Shown: positions 21,705-33,108, counted from the stretch's first letter. The stretch is DNA of 64,000 bases from Zanthoxylum bungeanum (GCA_019454045.1 SKCR01038892.1:1-64000), one strand, 5' to 3'. Program-made: numbers and translations. Notes: generated by a model from the letters alone, not told the origin.

Positions 21705-23404
21705 AATCTAAACATGATTTTAATTTAGGGTTTATATACTTTAATTTGGGATCTTTTGCTTGGAGCATGATTTGTCTAAATTGATTGTTTGGTTGTGTTA
21801 GTATGATGATGAATTGGATTTGTGCATCATTGGATTTGTGATAAATTGATTGGATAAAAAATCCCTAATTCCTTAGCATGACCGAATGTATGCCTTAGAA
21901 ATACTCATGGAAAATTTTGAAATTTGACAATTGGATATGTTAATTGGCATGAAATGAATATTAATTGTTAGTTTAATTGGATTGAAATCAAAAATTGAAT
22001 GTTATTTCATGACATTGCCGTGAGATTGAGCATGTTGAATATATTGATTTTACTTCAATTTATGTTGGACATGAATTGGATGATTAAAGCATGATTAATT
22101 AAATTAATTGATATTTTGGAAATATTGGATTAATGAATTAATTGCGGTAATTACACTTTAATTTAAATTAAAGTGATATTTAGAATATTATGTTAATATA
22201 AATTAGTCTTTAAATTGGATTGGGCTAATTTGTTGTATTTGGGCTTAATGGGCTTGGTTGGGCCAAGTTTGGTTTTGGTCAATTGGGTTGGATCCAATTG
22301 GGCCTAAAACCATTTCCATAAAGTCCAAATATGACTTTTGGGCCTTTAATAATTTAATTGGGCTTAATGGCCTAAATTGATTTTGTGGCATAGGGTGATT
22401 CCTAACTTGGGCCTTGGCATCTTGGGTTGGATCCATAATGGCCAAAGCCCATGCCTAAAGAATTAATTGAAAGCCCATTGGACTTTAATTGAATAGTATT
22501 AGATGTTAATTGGGCCTTTGAGACCCATTTAGATTGGATTTGGAATCCAAGTCTAAAAGGCACAAAAATAAGTGTAATTTATGAATTAGTGTTGGATACA
22601 GTTTAAATTGGATTTAAAATTGTAGTTCAATATAATTCAAGAAAACGTACTTTGAGTATTTATTCTTAAACGAAATGGACTCACGCAAATCAAATCATTG
22701 TTTGAACATTGGATGGTCATTAATCAAAGATTAATTAATTGGATTAGATTGATTAACAACATGCTTTGTATGAATACTTGGATGTATTTGTATAAATAAT
22801 GTATATCGGATGGATATTAGATGGGTGGGGGTAATTTTGGAAATTCTTGTAAATTTGGAATTTATTAAATTGGACCTGCGTGTCCAGCCTTCCACCTTCT
22901 ATTCTCTTTGTATTTCTCTTCTCACCAATTCCCCTCAATGTAAATGAGGTTTCTTTTAGTGTTATGTAATTGGGTAGAAGTATGTAAAGTGCTAGCGGGA
23001 GAGAGGAAAGAGAGAATGATTTGTTCTATGAAGAAATTGTATTATATATCGATCCGTATATCATTATTAATTTATTCGTGCCTTATTATGATTTTAGAAT
23101 GCATGTTTAAGGGTGTATTATGAGACCTAATCAAATATAATAAATTGGTTGCCAATTTACGCGAAAAACCCTCACTTTAATATTAAGCGGTTTCCTTCCA
23201 TTGAGTGGTTCTCTCTCAAGATCCAAGATTTGCATTGGTTTGTTGGTCAAAGTCAAGATCATTGTCCATCGCGGATGTGTTTGAACCACGAAAGCTTTGT
23301 TACATATCGCATGTCTTGGGCAGTTGTGATTTGTTGGCCAAAGTCAAGGTCACTTCTGTACATCGACGTGGATTACGAAGCTTTCCCACTGTCAATGAGT
23401 CACA
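21705..23404 (+). other. Copia A2 untranslated leader
   Basis: An AT-rich leader of about 1.7 kb that aligns with 52956-54675 of Copia A. Shared marks include GGATCCAATTGGGCC, GACCTGCxTGTCCAGCCTT, AATGTAAATGAGGTTTCTTT, GTGCTAGCGGGAGAGA and TTGTTGGCCAAAGTC. It is cut at 23404, where Tat-T LTR sequence takes over. No ORF of weight. Confidence 0.8.
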
Positions 23405-24598
23405 GTTTTTTAAGGGCTTTAAGGGGGACTTTATGCAGTTTTTTAATTGTTTTTTGGACTGTTTGGAGGGCTAAATTAGCGGCAAAAACTGGCAGTAAAA
23501 GGTTGTGATGTGCGGCAGTTTTAGGGGCAGTGAAGAGCATTTTGTGTGACTATTTTGATGTGCAGTGGGGGCTTGTGTTTGAGGCTGTTTTGCGTGGATT
23601 AGGGACTGTGTTTGAGGTTTGTTTTGGAGTGAATTAGGGCTGTGAAAGTGATGTGTGTATGCTTGTTGAAGTATCTGCATATAGGCGTGAATGGTGCTTG
23701 TTGAAAGGATTGTTTGTAAGCGTGAATCTGGGCTGTTGATTGATGTGTGGGTGGATGATAGTTGCTGTGGCATGAAGGGAAAAAACAAGGGCAGTGTGGC
23801 ATTATTCACGTGAAGCAGGAAGACAATGGTGGCAGGTTATGTAGCGAGAGACTTGTACGTGAAGTTGAGTTAAAGTATGGGGCATGTGGCGTTGTTTTGT
23901 GAGGGCAAGGTGCGGTTGTTTCGGCTGAATTGAAGGGTTTTTTCTCGGTTTGTTTGGCTGGTGGCGTGAGGCAGAAGGGGCATGTGGCGTGGAGTGGGTT
24001 TATGTGCGCAATTGGTTTATTGAAGCGGCAATGTAAGGGTGAGGTGAAGTATGTGTGTGTTTATGATGTGTGAATTTGCCAGCGTTGAATGTGTGGGTTA
24101 AGGGTTCTTTTTATAGGCCAATGGAGTGGGTTTTACCTTATTGGAGAAGGAATAAGATTTTTGTGTTTAAAGTGGATATCTTTTAATTTAGTATGTGATA
24201 AGGAAATCTTTTAATTTGGGGAAGTGATTTATGTATTTTAGGAAAGGGATTTAATTTAATTTAGGAAGGTGATTTAATTTATGTCATGTGTTTTAATTTA
24301 ATTTAATTTGTTTTAATTTAATTTGTGACATGTATTTTAAATGTTTTAATTATTTAATTTGTGAGATGTGTTTTAAATGTTTTAATTATTTTTGGATGTG
24401 ATTTAATGGGTTTGGTGTGTTTTAAAACAGAGGTCCAACAAGCGAACCGAAGCGAAACAAGCGAGTTAAATCTGAAAAAATACGAATTCCCAACTTTACC
24501 CTTCCAACGTCCGTTTCCTGCGGCTTTCACAACTAAAGAGGTAGTGTCTCCATACGAGACTCATCATCGGGCTTATATGCAAAAATGCAGTGCCTACA
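23405..24598 (-). repeat. Tat-T LTR fragment (5' part) in the Copia A2 leader
   Basis: This minus-strand piece ends AATGCAGTGCCTACA, the Tat-T LTR start. It is nearly the same as 34142-35315, the right half of the Tat-T2 5' LTR. Copia leader and gag text resumes at 24599 (TTAGAGGATTGCCGAAAAAT, matching 54961), so the fragment replaces what is 54676-54960 in Copia A. The position 23405 is also the left edge of the large duplication. Confidence 0.82.
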
Positions 24599-24965
24599 GT
24601 TAGAGGATTGCCGAAAAATAGTGGTAGGCTGGTATTAAATTTGTAATTTCGTTTAATACTTGCTAAACGTGCTCTTTTAATTTTATTTATCGTCGTTATA
24701 AATATATTAGTTGAACTAATATTTGTTTTATTGCTTTCTTTGAACAGTTAGATTGTACAAGACACTACTCCACTTGTAGTTGGTTATATAGTTGGACTAT
24801 AGTAACCATTACATTTTAAGTGTACTCGATATCGTTGATTGAATAGTTGGACTATTGCAATCGAGATGGCTGGAAAGATTAGCGTTAGGGACATCGTCAT
24901 GGGCGATAATGTCTTTAACGGCTCCAATTTTCCATATTTGGAGATAAATCTCAGGACAGTCTTGG
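24599..24965 (+). pseudogene. Copia A2 leader end and gag N-terminus
   Basis: After leader text shared with 54961-55260, an ATG at 24866 opens MAGKISVRDIVMGDNVFNGS and then LEINLRTVL. This resembles the start of plant copia gag (NxLNGxNFxxWxxNLRxVL). The frame is cut after about 33 codons by an inverted Copia LTR. The duplicate at 35583 has the same ATG and frame. Confidence 0.7.
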
Positions 24966-26370
24966 TGTTGGGTTCCTAGAACATGCCAAGGATCTTCTCA
25001 GTCATGATTTCATGTGAATACTTAAAGAAGTTGTGGAAAAACATACATTGATCGGTTTCGTTGGATGTTGAAAGTTCAAAACTTTTTGTGAAGAATAAGA
25101 GCTCCAAGCCTTTTCTTTGTGTTCCAATCTCAAATATTGGTTTCCCTAACACCTTGAATGACTCATTGAATGTGTTAGCAAGAAGAAATCTTGAAGCAAA
25201 ATCTCAAATGGAGAGAGTGAAGCTCTCAGCAATGGAGGGAAAAGGGAGAGAGAGATAGAGATTTTTGTGTTGTATATTTGATTTTCTAAAATCAATTACA
25301 AAATACCAAAACTCAAAGTTGGTATAGGTCATTCAAAATGAAATACAAAGTGTGTTGGACTTTGGTTGAGTAAAAAACAAGCAATGCAAGATTTACACTC
25401 AACCTTAACAACTTCCATCACATGTCAAAAGTGTGATGTAAGTCAAGTGGGTCCCACCACTTGCAAATTCTGAATTTACGTCGAACAATCCAATACTTAA
25501 TTTTGTTCGGGCCCGGGTTCGTTTAATTTCGAATTAACGAATTTGCGGTTGCGACATTATTATTAAAGTCGCTTATGAATTAATTCTAAATTAATTCGTT
25601 TGCCCGAATTAAATCCAATTTTAATTCCGCTTTGAAATCTAATTTCAAATAATGTATCGAATATATTATTTAATCGATTAATTCATATTAATCGTTCTCT
25701 CTCTTCTAATCGAATTTTATCCCAGATAAATTCTTGCCGTAATTAATCCCATATTAATTTTCTCTCTCTTATAATTAATCCTAGATTAATTATGTTCGAG
25801 TCAAACGTCATCGGTGAATCTTTGGGAAGCGACCCATGAGATTCATGGATATGTTAGCAGGATATCCGGTCATCGGACTATCCGAACATGTGCGTACCCC
25901 GTATCACGTTCTTACCGATTTACAAGACATGGTTGGCTTCTAGCAAAGCATCGTGCCTCTCCAATTCTCCATAAATATTCTTTTAAGGAATACATAATCT
26001 ATACCAGGCGTAGTATACTGAGTATTGCGTATTATGATCCAGTATCGGATGTCACATGCTAGGCCTGGGGCTGGAATTGTGTCTGCCTCGTACGAAGCAT
26101 ATATCGTATCGCTAACAACTAGTCTCTTTAATCGGATAATCATGACCATGTCATATTATCCCGATAGTTGCAACATATTAGAGTACCAGTTATGTATCCC
26201 TACGTGATCATCATCTCCATATGACTGAAGTGACACTTCATTCTTGACATCACACCCAATACACTACGATTCTCAATAAACCCAGAAGAGGCGTACACAA
26301 AACCTGTTAAAGTCCCGGACGACCAAAACCAAAGCGTAATGATTGTCGCGAGTATTAGCGATGCAAGTCA
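24966..26370 (-). repeat. Inverted Copia A2 LTR fragment
   Basis: The plus-strand text TGTTGGGTTCCTAGAACATG is the complement of the A2 LTR end (CATGTCTAGGACACTAACA). The fragment runs through the complement of the hairpin cluster (25500-25800) and the CATCGGTGAATCTTTGGGA block. It stops at 26370, before the first roughly 460 bp of the LTR. It therefore lacks the LTR 5' end and is not a complete solo LTR. Confidence 0.85.
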
Positions 26371-27440
26371 AATTAATAATTACCAACCAGCCATATAGGC
26401 GGTATCCAGATTAAATCAAATTAATAATTAATTACCAACCGACCAATCAGGCGTTATCCAGTTTAGTCAAGTTAAAACCAATTTAAATAATTACCAACCG
26501 ACCAATATGGTGGTATCCCCGTTAAGTCAGGTTTTAAGTAGTTTATATATTATAATTAAGGGAGATTAATCTAAATATTTGTAATAAAAGTTTTACCTTT
26601 TACCCCAGCAAAGGGGAGTTACCTCCTCATTACTGAAAAGTAAAAAATTAAAAATTAAAGAAAGAAAAAGTATTGTGCGTAAAGGTAAATGGCGGAAAGT
26701 AAAAACTGAAAATTAAAGAAAAGAAAGTGCGAAAGCGGAAATTAATTTCTGAAAGCTGTAAATAAAAAAACAAGATACAATCTTCTTAGTATTCTTAAGG
26801 AATTCCTTAGAAGAAAGTATGAATTTACAAATAAAATGGCTTGGTATTTATAGGCAAAATTTTGCCTCCGTCAAATCATCTACCAAATCCATTATTAATT
26901 GCTCCACTAATTGCTCCACCAAATCCATTATTAATTGCTCCACTAATTGCTTATCATGTTTGGTGGTGATTTGATAATTTTATTATTTATTTTTTGCTTT
27001 GAAAATGACTTTAATAATTACACACAACACACTTCTGGATAGTTCATCAATTTCGGGAATGAAATATTCAGAATTCGAAATTATTTTGTTTTTAAAAGTT
27101 GTAGATCTTTGCGTCTTTGTTAATCTGGAACTTGAATCAGCTCAATCCGATATCGCAGTAAAAAGTTATGCCCAGAATACGACAGATGCGCAAAACTGGA
27201 ATTTCCAAAACTGCACTTCGTTAAAACGCCCTTTCAAGTTTCCAATCTCCAAAATTAATATGTCAAGTCCAATTTTGCCCTTATTTGACCCACATTTCAT
27301 CATAAATGATTTCATTGTGTCCCAATATTATTTTATCTGCAAAATAAACTAAAACAGATCAAAACGTTCATCAGACCCGAGAAACTAAACAAAATATTAA
27401 GTAAAAGGGGCGGTAAATATTGATATATTTTCCGCTCATC
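26371..27440. other. Unassigned AT-rich block, possibly a worn LTR
   Basis: About 1.07 kb with no family I can name; its near-copy is 37085-38153. It begins with three repeats of 52-60 bp (ATTACCAACCGACCAAT at 26379, 26431 and 26490). It has a TATA-like TATTTATA near 26845 and a duplicated phrase CCAAATCCATTATTAATTGC at about 26885 and 26920. A 117-codon frame at 26999-27352 has no recognisable domain, and its copy is frameshifted. Confidence 0.5.
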
Positions 27441-27691
27441 AGTTTGGTGTGTAGCTTGGTCATGTGTGGGCTTGGTGTGTGACTTGCAGGGGTTTGGGCC
27501 AAGGATGAATTTTAAAACTGAGGTCCAACGATCGAACCCACAGCTAAGCAAACGAATTTTGTCCAACAAGATATCAATTTCTTACTTTTCCCTTCCGACG
27601 TCTGTTTCCGGCGACTTCCACAACTTAAAGAGGTAGTGTTTCCATGTGAGACTCATTATCGGGACTTATATGTAAAAATGCAGTGCCTACA
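27441..27691 (-). repeat. Tat-T2 3' LTR, start portion only
   Basis: This piece ends CAGTGCCTACA (LTR start on the minus strand) and shares GGGTTTGGGCCAAGG and GAGGTCCAAC with 13600-13670. The rest of the 3' LTR is missing to the left, where the unassigned block begins. Confidence 0.78.
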
Positions 27692-27711
27692 GTCACCGCC
27701 ACTTTGATGGG
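27692..27711 (-). other. Polypurine tract of Tat-T2
   Basis: On the minus strand it reads CCCATCAAAGTGGCGGTGAC directly before the LTR start; later copies have AAAGTGGGGGTGAC (28301, 38406). Purine-rich and in the right place. Confidence 0.75.
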
Positions 27712-28202
27712 ACTTGTGCACTGTGTGACAATGACAATCCTATCAAAGTTATGCAATGTATTTTTACTTACCTGGCTCGCCAGCTGCCACCTGACTTGCC
27801 TGCTGTTTCGAACTGAGTTGATGACGCAGTGGGCCTCGACCCTGGGACACATCCCGGAACTTCAACTGATGATGTAGTGGGTCCTCGACCCTGGGATGCA
27901 TCCTGGAACAACAACTGCTGATACAGTGGGTCCTCGACCCTGGTACGCATCCCAATAACTGTAACGGACAACGGGGGCCTCGACCATGGGACGCATCCCA
28001 ATACCGCTGACAATGTGGGCCTCGACCCTGGGACGCATCCCAAAAATGATGATGTAGTGGGTCCTCGACCCTGGGACGCATCCCAGAACTACAACTGATG
28101 ACGCAGTGGGCGTCGACCCTGGGACGCATCCCAGAACTGCTGACAATGGGGGCCTCAACCCTGGGACGCATCCCAATACCGCTGAAAATGTGGGCCTCGA
28201 CC
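27712..28202 (-). repeat. Tat-T 3' tandem array, copy next to the 3' LTR
   Basis: From about 27815 on, eight or so units of about 40-55 bp carry GGGCCTCGACCCTGGGACGC and ATCCCAATACCGCTGACAAT. It is the same array type as 3476-3720. The array is joined at 28202 to a Tat-T LTR piece within the shared string ACCCT. Confidence 0.8.
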
Positions 28203-28300
28203 CTTCCAACGTCCGTTTCTTGCGGCTTTCACAACTAAAGAGGTAGTGTCTCCATACGAGACTCATCATCGGGCTTATATACAAAAATGCAGTGCCTACA
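28203..28300 (-). repeat. 98-bp Tat-T LTR-start fragment inside the array
   Basis: CCTTCCAACGTCCGTTTC to ATGCAGTGCCTACA is the first about 98 bp of the LTR, then a second polypurine tract (28301-28320) and array start. So LTR start, polypurine tract and array start occur twice in series. Copy at 38916-39013. Confidence 0.82.
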
Positions 28301-28439
28301 GTCACCCCCACTTTGATGGGACTTGTGCAGTGTGTGACAATGACAATCATATCAAAGTACGTGCAATGCATTTTTACTTATGTGGCTCGCCAGCTGCCGC
28401 TTGACTTGCCTGTTGCTTCGAACTAAGTTGACCCGGTGA
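28301..28439 (-). other. Second polypurine tract and array lead-in
   Basis: 28301-28320 reads CCCATCAAAGTGGGGGTGAC on the minus strand. The rest repeats the lead-in seen at 27712-27810 (TGTGTGACAATGACAATC, TCGCCAGCTGCC). Confidence 0.7.
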
Positions 28440-29490
28440 TGAGGTGCTGCAACCCCTGATGTTTATCCCTGCAAGATGCTGCAATCTCTAGGAATCACTA
28501 CCGAACTGAACTGATGTGAGGTGGTTCATTCCCGAACCGTTGCTTGAGGTGGTCCATTCCTGAACCGTAATTGTGAGGTGATGAGGGTCTTGTTCCCGAA
28601 TGGTGATGAGGGTCTTGTTCCCGAATTATGATGAGATTGATGGTGAGGTGCTGTGACCTCTGGGTCTTGTTCCCGAACCACCGAGTGGGTTTTGTTCCCG
28701 AAGTGAGCTGAGGGTCTTGTTCCCTAATTGAGTTGTGGGTCTTGTTCCCGATTGTGAGATGAGGGTCATGTTCCCTAATTGAGTTTGGATTGATGGTGAG
28801 GTGTTGTGACCTCTAGGTCTTGTTCCCGAACCACCGAGTGGGTTTTGTTCCCGAAGTGAGATGAGGGTCTTGTTCCCTGAATTGTGGGTCTTGTTCCCGT
28901 GGGTCTTGTTCCCGATTTGACTTAAGGGTATTGTTCCCTGAATTGTGGGTCTTGTTCCCGATCTGAGTTGAGGGTCTTGTTCCCTGAATTTGTGGGTCTT
29001 GTTCCTGTTCTGAGTTGAGGGTCTTGTTCCCTGAATTATGGGTCTTGTTCCCGTGGGTCTTGTTCCCAATTTGTGTTGATGGTCTTGTTCCCTGAATTGT
29101 GGGTCTTGTTCCCGAACTGAATGTGATGGCGAGGTGCCTCGACCTCAGGGCTTTGTTCCCGAACCACCTGTGGGCTTTGTTCCTGAACTAAATGTGATGG
29201 CTATGTGCCTCGACCTCTGGGATTTGTTCCCGAACTATCTGTGGGCTTTGTTCCCGAGCTGTGTAGAGAGTGGGCTTTGTTCCCGTTGTGTAGAATGTGA
29301 TGGCGAGGTGCCTCGACCTCTGGGCTTTGTTCTCGAACCACCTGTGGGCTTTGTTCCCGAACTATGTAGAGAGTTGGCTTTGTTCCTTGGGCTTTGTTCC
29401 CGTACTGAATGTGATGGCGAGGTGCCCCGACCTCTGGGCTTTGTTCCCAAACCACCTGTGGGCTTTATTCCCGAACTTATTTGATGATAG
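28440..29490 (-). repeat. Tandem array, TTGTTCCCGAA type
   Basis: Dozens of units of about 20-35 bp built on GGGTCTTGTTCCCGAA or GGGCTTTGTTCCCGAA, with inserts GTGATGGCGAGGTGCCTCGA every 100 bp or so. It belongs to the Tat-T2 3' region. The duplicate at 39228-39625 is much shorter. Confidence 0.85.
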
Positions 29491-30240
29491 GCCATTCCTG
29501 GCGTGCTGAACCCTGTACCTAGGGTGTCGCGGTTGCGTCTCCATACCTAGAGTGTCGCAGAGTTGATGTTGTTATGCCATTCTCAGCGTGCTAAACCCCG
29601 TACCTAGGGTGTCGCAGTAGTCCATAATAGTCCACATGTCATACCTGGCGTGCTAACCCAGTACCTAGGGTGTCGAGGTGGTCTGAATGCCGTACCTAGC
29701 GTGCTAACCCCGTACCTAGGGTGTCGCAGTTGCGTCTCCGTACCTAGAGTGCTGCAATTATCTGAATGCTAACCTCGTTCCTAGAGTGTCGCAGTAGTCC
29801 ATAATTGTCCACATGCCGTACCTGGCGTGTTAAGCCCGTACCTAGGGTGTCATAGTAGTCTGAATGCCGTATCTGGCGTACTAACCCCGTACCTAGGGTG
29901 TCACAATTGCATCTCCGTACCTAGAGTGCCACAGTTGTCTGAATGCTAACCTCGCACCTAGGGTGTCGCAGTAGTCCACAATCGTCAACATGTCGTACCT
30001 GGCGTACTAACCTCGTACCTTGGGTGTCGTAGTTGTCTGGATGCCGTACCTGGCGTGCTAACCCCGTACCTAGGGTGTCGCGGTTGTCTGGATGTCGTAC
30101 CTGGCTAAACTGATCTGATGTCTCCATATCCGGAGTGTCGTACCTGGAAGAACTGATCTGATGTCTCCATACCCGGAGTGCCATACCTGGCAGAACTGAT
30201 CTGATGTCTCCATACCCGGAGTGCCGTACCTGGAAAAACT
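29491..30240 (-). repeat. Tandem array, GTACCTAGGGTGTCG type
   Basis: About a dozen units of around 55-65 bp with CCGTACCTAGGGTGTCGCAG and CCGTACCTGGCGTGCTAAC, ending in shorter ACTGATCTGATGTCTCCAT units at 30100-30240. This array type is missing from the second duplication copy. Confidence 0.85.
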
Positions 30241-31164
30241 GATCTGAACCAATGTGGGTCTCGCCCCTAGAATGCCATACCTTGCAAGACTGCTACTGAT
30301 GCTAATGTGGGCCTCGCCCCCAGATTGTCATACCCGGTAAGACTGTTACGGATGCTAATATCGGCCTCGGCCCCAGAGTGCCATACTCGGCAAGACTGAT
30401 TCTAATGATGATACAGTGGGCCCTCGACCCTGGGACGCATCCCAAAACTGCAACCGACAACGGGGGCCCTCGACCCTATGACGCATCCCAATACCGCTGA
30501 CAATGTGGGCCTTGCCCTTAAACTGATGATGTAGTGGGTCCTCGACCCTGGGATGCATCCCGGAACTACACTGATGATGTAGTGGGCCCTCGACCCTTGG
30601 ACGTATCCCGGAACTGCAACTGACAACGAAGGCAACTCGACCTTGGGACGCATCCCAATACCGCTGACAATGTGGGCCTCGCCCTCAAACTGATGATGTA
30701 GTGGGTCCTCGACCTTGAACTGATACTGATATGGGCCTCGACCCTAGGACTCATTCCCGAGCTGATACTGATGTGGGCCTCGACCCATGTTCCATCCTTA
30801 AACTGATGTTGATGTGGGTCTCGGCCCTGGGACTCATCCCCAAAACTGATGCTGATGTGGGCCTCGTCCCAAACTGATACTGATGTGGGCCTCGCCCCAA
30901 ACTGATATTGATGCGGGCCTCACCCCAAACTGATACTGATGTAGGCCTCGCCCTAGGACTCATCCTCAAAACTGATGCTGATGTGGGCCTCAGCCCTGGG
31001 ATTTATTCCTGAAGATTGCTGATAATGCGGGCTTCACCCTATGGGATTCATTCCAGGATTCATTCCAAAACTCTGACAATGTGGGACTCGACCCTGGGAT
31101 TCATTCCAAAACTCTGCTGATATGGGCCTCGACCCTGGGATTCATTCCCGAAACTGATGATGAT
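30241..31164 (-). repeat. Tandem array, GATGTGGGCCTCG type
   Basis: Units of about 27-55 bp on the theme ACTGATACTGATGTGGGCCT followed by CGCCCC or CGACCCTGGG. It is the same type as 3900-4560 and borders the conserved post-pol block, as in Tat-T1. Confidence 0.85.
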
Positions 31165-31495
31165 GTGTTTCTATTTCTGGTTGGCTTGCATTTGCCGCTT
31201 TCTCTTTTTCTTCTTTGAAACCTGTGAATACAAAACAAAACAAACACAAAGAAAGAATGCAAAAAATGTTACGTGTATGCATACATGCATGAATGAATGA
31301 ATTTCCTATTCCGCTGGGTTAGGTCTTCCGCCAGTTCTCCAGGTGATTGCTCGGTCTTCTCTCTGGTCTCATGGCTCAATTCCTTGTTATACTTCTTGTT
31401 TACGGGGTGGTAGACTGGTCACCCCCAGTCTTGATTTAGCTTTCTGCTCTCCGCTGTTTGCACTTGGTCAAGATGAACCACATGGTGGGGCCTTC
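31165..31495 (-). other. Conserved post-pol block of Tat-T2
   Basis: TTCTGGTTGGCTTGCATTTG to about 31330 matches 4555-4700. From 31330 to 31490 the minus strand has a short frame (its copy at 40265-40477 reads LNQDWGRPVYHPVNKK), which I cannot identify. The integrase tail proper is not seen here. Ends where Athila-like text starts. Confidence 0.55.
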
Positions 31496-32300
31496 CATAT
31501 CATCATACTATATCACATGCTACGAAATAGTCCCAATAGTTATACATATCATTGTCCTCAAGGAATACCCAATAATAAAACCAGAGAACATTCAAAACAC
31601 TCAATGCAACTTAAATCTGAGTTTTTTAATAAATGATCTATGCCAGACTCAAAGTGTGTGTGTGTGCAAATGTTCTTTCACAGCTTAATCCTTAAGCAAG
31701 CCAACTCAGTGATTTTGTTTCAAAAATCGGGATCGATGGGTCAAACCAACCTAGATGTCTTAGTTACGCTCTGCAATTGCTTTTCCATGCTCAATGTGAT
31801 ATGGTTTTATTTCTCTTTTGTCTTTCTCTTTTTTCTTTTCATTTTGAACTTCTTCTTTTTTTCTTTTTTTTTTTTTTCCTTTCTTGTTTCTTTTTTTTTC
31901 AACACACCTACCCTTTAAGGTAGCATTTCTCCTCTTAGTGGTCCTAATACTCGCCCATTGGTAGCTTCACGCTTATCGGTTATAGGCGGTTCAATTCTTT
32001 TCTTTAGAGACTTTTCTTTTATTTTCAACCATACCACACATCATAACACAAGCAAATCAGGATAGACATTTAGGCGAACGGTCATTCACCGACCTACAAT
32101 TTCTTCAACTAGTCACTTTGCTAACTACTCAGGTTTTCACTGCTAAGAACATATAATTAAGTGCTCATGAGTCTAACATAGATCAACTACTCAAAGTATC
32201 AGATAAGAGCATATCAAGAGTTTATCGTTTATAAGATTTCACCCTAAAGCAAACGATTTCATCATTGGACTTATGCCTAACTATCAAGGACTAAAAACAA
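31496..32300 (-). repeat. Athila-type 3' region fragment inside Tat-T2
   Basis: It is the reverse complement of about 46210-46940, the 3' non-coding region of the Athila-like element. Shared marks: CTATAACCGATAAGCGTGAA (as complement), TACCCTTTAAGGTAGCATT, ACCGACCTACAATTTCTTC. It contains T-rich runs at 31800-31905. It sits where Tat-T pol should be, between the post-pol block and gag start. Confidence 0.8.
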
Positions 32301-32429
32301 ACAACAATTTTTTTTTCTCTTTTTTTTTTGTTTTTTTGAAGGCCCCCCCCAATGGTCTTTCTATCATTGTCGTAAGGTTTTCTATTTCTCGATTTTATTT
32401 TCCTCACTATCCACGTTTGCTAAACTCTT
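32301..32429. other. Junction stretch with T- and C-runs
   Basis: Poly-T and a C8 run, then CT-rich text. It links the Athila-like fragment to the Tat-T2 gag start; no gene seen. Confidence 0.4.
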
Positions 32430-33087
32430 CTTTGCCGATTCTTCTTTTATCCTTAACCCAACGGATATCTATGATGGCTTTTAAGACACAGAGGGTTAAC
32501 ATGATGCATGTATGCATGAGATGCGTGCGATGTATGAGATGTAATATGCGTGTGGTTATCAAAAAGCATAAAGGGGAAACTTTTATATGGTGTGTGACTA
32601 TGGTTCACACGCGGGTTTATAGGGGTATAGACAAAGGCTCTCATCGATGAAGGATTGCCCAAAACTAGGACTCCCCACTCAAGGGTTCGAGCGACCAAGT
32701 GAGCGCACCTTTTTATACCTTAAGGTACGTGCCAACGAGTTATGGTGTGTGACTGACTTTCAAATGGATTTCCCGTTGTAGATTCCCCAGAGGGAGGGTG
32801 GAGGGAGGCTCTCTTAAGTACCCAAGCCCCTTAGGCTCTTATCGCTTGGTGTCAGGAATAAACAACGAGTCCTCCAGATTAGTCCATCACAACGAGCTAC
32901 GGATAATGATTATCTAGGTGCTTTCATAGCTTTTCCCCGAAGGGTAGTGAATGAAGGAAAACACCAAATCATCACCTAGCTTTAACAGTGCCTTTGGTTA
33001 AAACCCCTTCAACCCACTATAGAAACGGTCAACTAAAGCACAAATCATACACATCATAAGACATGATTTCGAGGCCAATTCTCTAGA
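32430..33087 (-). pseudogene. Tat-T2 gag start and untranslated leader
   Basis: The stretch 32450-32540 matches 6440-6540 of Tat-T1 (ACACAGAGGGTTAACATGATG) and holds the first codons of gag on the minus strand (IDIRWVKDK, compare IDSRWVRKWG). Gag is cut after about 20 codons. 32600-33087 is the leader, close to 7045-7511. The 155-bp direct repeats of Tat-T1 are missing here. Confidence 0.7.
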
Positions 33088-33106
33088 TCCCCAATGGAGT
33101 CGCCAT
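33088..33106 (-). other. Primer binding site of Tat-T2
   Basis: On the minus strand TGGCGACTCCATTGGGGA follows the LTR end after two bases, one base different from Tat-T1. Confidence 0.8.
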
Positions 33107-33108
33107 AC

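Noticed and set aside
23149..23508. A 119-codon frame at the leader/Tat-T LTR junction
   Set aside because: It spans a chimeric junction (23404) between a Copia leader and an LTR fragment. It cannot be an old gene and has no domain.
26999..27352. A 117-codon open frame kept in both duplicates
   Set aside because: The second copy shifts frame at a T-run. The protein has no recognisable domain, and the region looks non-coding.
28626..29069. A 147-codon frame with GTRP/REQDP repeats resembling a low-complexity protein
   Set aside because: It is a translation of TTGTTCCCG tandem units. No start context or promoter is seen, and frames vary between the two duplicates.
28440..31164. Regular short repeats that could suggest a CRISPR array
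   Set aside because: There are no unique spacers of constant length, units drift gradually, and the context is a plant retrotransposon 3' region with no cas genes.
31800..31918. Phe-rich frame with a membrane-protein look
   Set aside because: It results from a TTC/TTT run in the reverse of an Athila 3' region. The duplicate at 40800-40909 has different run lengths.
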